5,573 bases of DNA, taken from Pseudomonadota bacterium (GTDB lineage: Bacteria > Pseudomonadota > Gammaproteobacteria > Pseudomonadales > Azotimanducaceae). This document shows positions 4,795 through 5,573 of this stretch, one piece after another. Location: contig JAQCAK010000152.1 in assembly GCA_027621895.1 (NCBI GenBank), forward strand, positions 1-5,573. The letters are read 5' to 3'. The notes under the pieces were generated by a model. The model was not told the DNA's origin. It saw only the letters and a list, made by a program, of their open reading frames with translations, and ran no database searches. Made by a program: the position numbers and the translations under genes. Numbering within the stretch: the first letter of the stretch is position 1; every line of letters begins with the position of its first letter.

Positions 4795-5573
4795 ATGAAA
4801 GACAGAGTTTCAATCGATATCAACGATGGCGTTGCAGACGTTCGCCTGATCCGCACGGACAAGATGAACGCACTGGATGACGCCATGTTCGCCGCCCTGA
4901 TCGAGGCTGCTGAAACACTGGCGGGCGACACGTCGGTTCGCTGTGTCGTTATCTCAGGCGAGGGCCGCGCCTTTTGCGCCGGTCTGGACATGGGGAACTT
5001 CGGCAGGATGGCTGAAGGTGGTAACAGCGAACAGAGCCAGTCCGCCGAGGGCAGTGTAACGAGCGGCCTTGCGGCAAGAACCCATGGCATCGCGAATCGC
5101 GCGCAGTACGCCGTTTGGGCCTGGCGGGAAATGCCTGTGCCGGTGATAGCCGCCGTGCATGGAGTCGCTTTCGGGGGAGGATTCCAGCTGATGCTGGGCA
5201 GCGATATTCGAATCGTTCATCCGGAAACGAAGCTGTCTATCATGGAAATCAAGTGGGGACTGGTTCCCGATATGGCGGGCACGGCCATCATGCGGAACCT
5301 GGTGCGCGAGGACATCGTTCGCGAACTGACCTATACGGGCAGGCAATTCAGCGGTGCCGAAGCACAGGATATCGGGTTCGCCACGCACACTTCGGAGCAA
5401 CCCCTGGCTGACGCACTGGCGCTGGCAACGGAAATCGCGGGTAAAAGCCCAGACGCGATCGTCGCAGCGAAAAAGATATTCAATGCAGCGCCGGACGCGA
5501 CCGAGGCCGAGTTGTTGATGGACGAATCCGTGTTGCAGGCGGGTATTATCAGTACACCCAACCAGGTGGAAGC
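4795..5573 (+). CDS. Crotonase-family enzyme (enoyl-CoA hydratase/isomerase), lacks its last residues
   Basis: The frame is open from ATG 4795 to the right edge, giving 259 residues plus two bases. Crotonases are about 260-280 residues, so only the extreme C-terminus is missing. The family handles enoyl-CoA esters in the cytoplasm. The first oxyanion-hole segment is RAFCAGLDM (58-66), the second is VHGVAFGGGFQLMLGSDIR (121-139), and the active-site loop is MEIKWGLVPDMAGT (150-163). In standard hydratases two Glu act: the first position is Gln131 here, while the second is kept as Glu151. Asp159 stands where dienoyl-CoA isomerases have their catalytic Asp, so isomerase-type chemistry is more likely than plain hydration. 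A polar insertion (about 70-96, Gly/Ser/Glu-rich) lies before the second oxyanion segment. It follows the flavoprotein gene by 11 bases, with AAGGGA (4782-4787) overlapping that gene's stop as the probable ribosome site, so the two are very likely one operon. Confidence 0.9.
   Translation, partial: MKDRVSIDINDGVADVRLIRTDKMNALDDAMFAALIEAAETLAGDTSVRCVVISGEGRAFCAGLDMGNFGRMAEGGNSEQSQSAEGSVTSGLAARTHGIANRAQYAVWAWREMPVPVIAAVHGVAFGGGFQLMLGSDIRIVHPETKLSIMEIKWGLVPDMAGTAIMRNLVREDIVRELTYTGRQFSGAEAQDIGFATHTSEQPLADALALATEIAGKSPDAIVAAKKIFNAAPDATEAELLMDESVLQAGIISTPNQVE

Overview
The window holds seven protein genes, two of them cut by the window edges, and no sign of RNA genes, CRISPR arrays or mobile elements. 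It looks like the chromosome of a Gram-negative proteobacterium, most likely a gammaproteobacterium of environmental or marine type. This rests on protein style, Shine-Dalgarno sites, tight gene packing and base composition in the high fifties percent GC by eye. It is an inference; no marker gene is present.

Left block (1-1238, minus strand, read right to left): an exported thioredoxin-fold protein with a CPYC motif (1238-768), a DUF1330-family protein starting at GTG (672-259), and the first 59 codons of an acyl-CoA dehydrogenase (178-1, continuing off the left edge). Centre (1331-2409, plus strand): two half-size YeeE/YedE-type membrane proteins with a 4-base ATGA overlap, each with the cysteine-containing glycine-rich motif of this sulfur-transport family. 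They are divergent from the thioredoxin-like gene, and both genes share a short, very AT-rich upstream region (about 1271-1310). Right block: a complete acyl-CoA dehydrogenase on the minus strand (3608-2412) that meets the second transporter gene tail to tail with two bases between. A 197-base divergent spacer then leads to a plus-strand pair, a nitronate monooxygenase/FabK-like flavoprotein (3806-4783) and a crotonase-family enzyme (4795 to the right edge).

Two themes are interleaved. One is CoA-thioester catabolism: two related acyl-CoA dehydrogenases, a crotonase whose active-site residues fit isomerase better than standard hydratase chemistry, a TIM-barrel FMN enzyme, and possibly the DUF1330 protein. 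The substrate cannot be read from the sequence. The other is sulfur and thiol handling: the YeeE/YedE pair and the exported thioredoxin-like protein, which could supply or repair the thiol chemistry of sulfur import. No single new system is proven. The most informative points are the compact sulfur module lying between two acyl-CoA dehydrogenase paralogs, and the unusual catalytic residues of the dehydrogenase and the crotonase.
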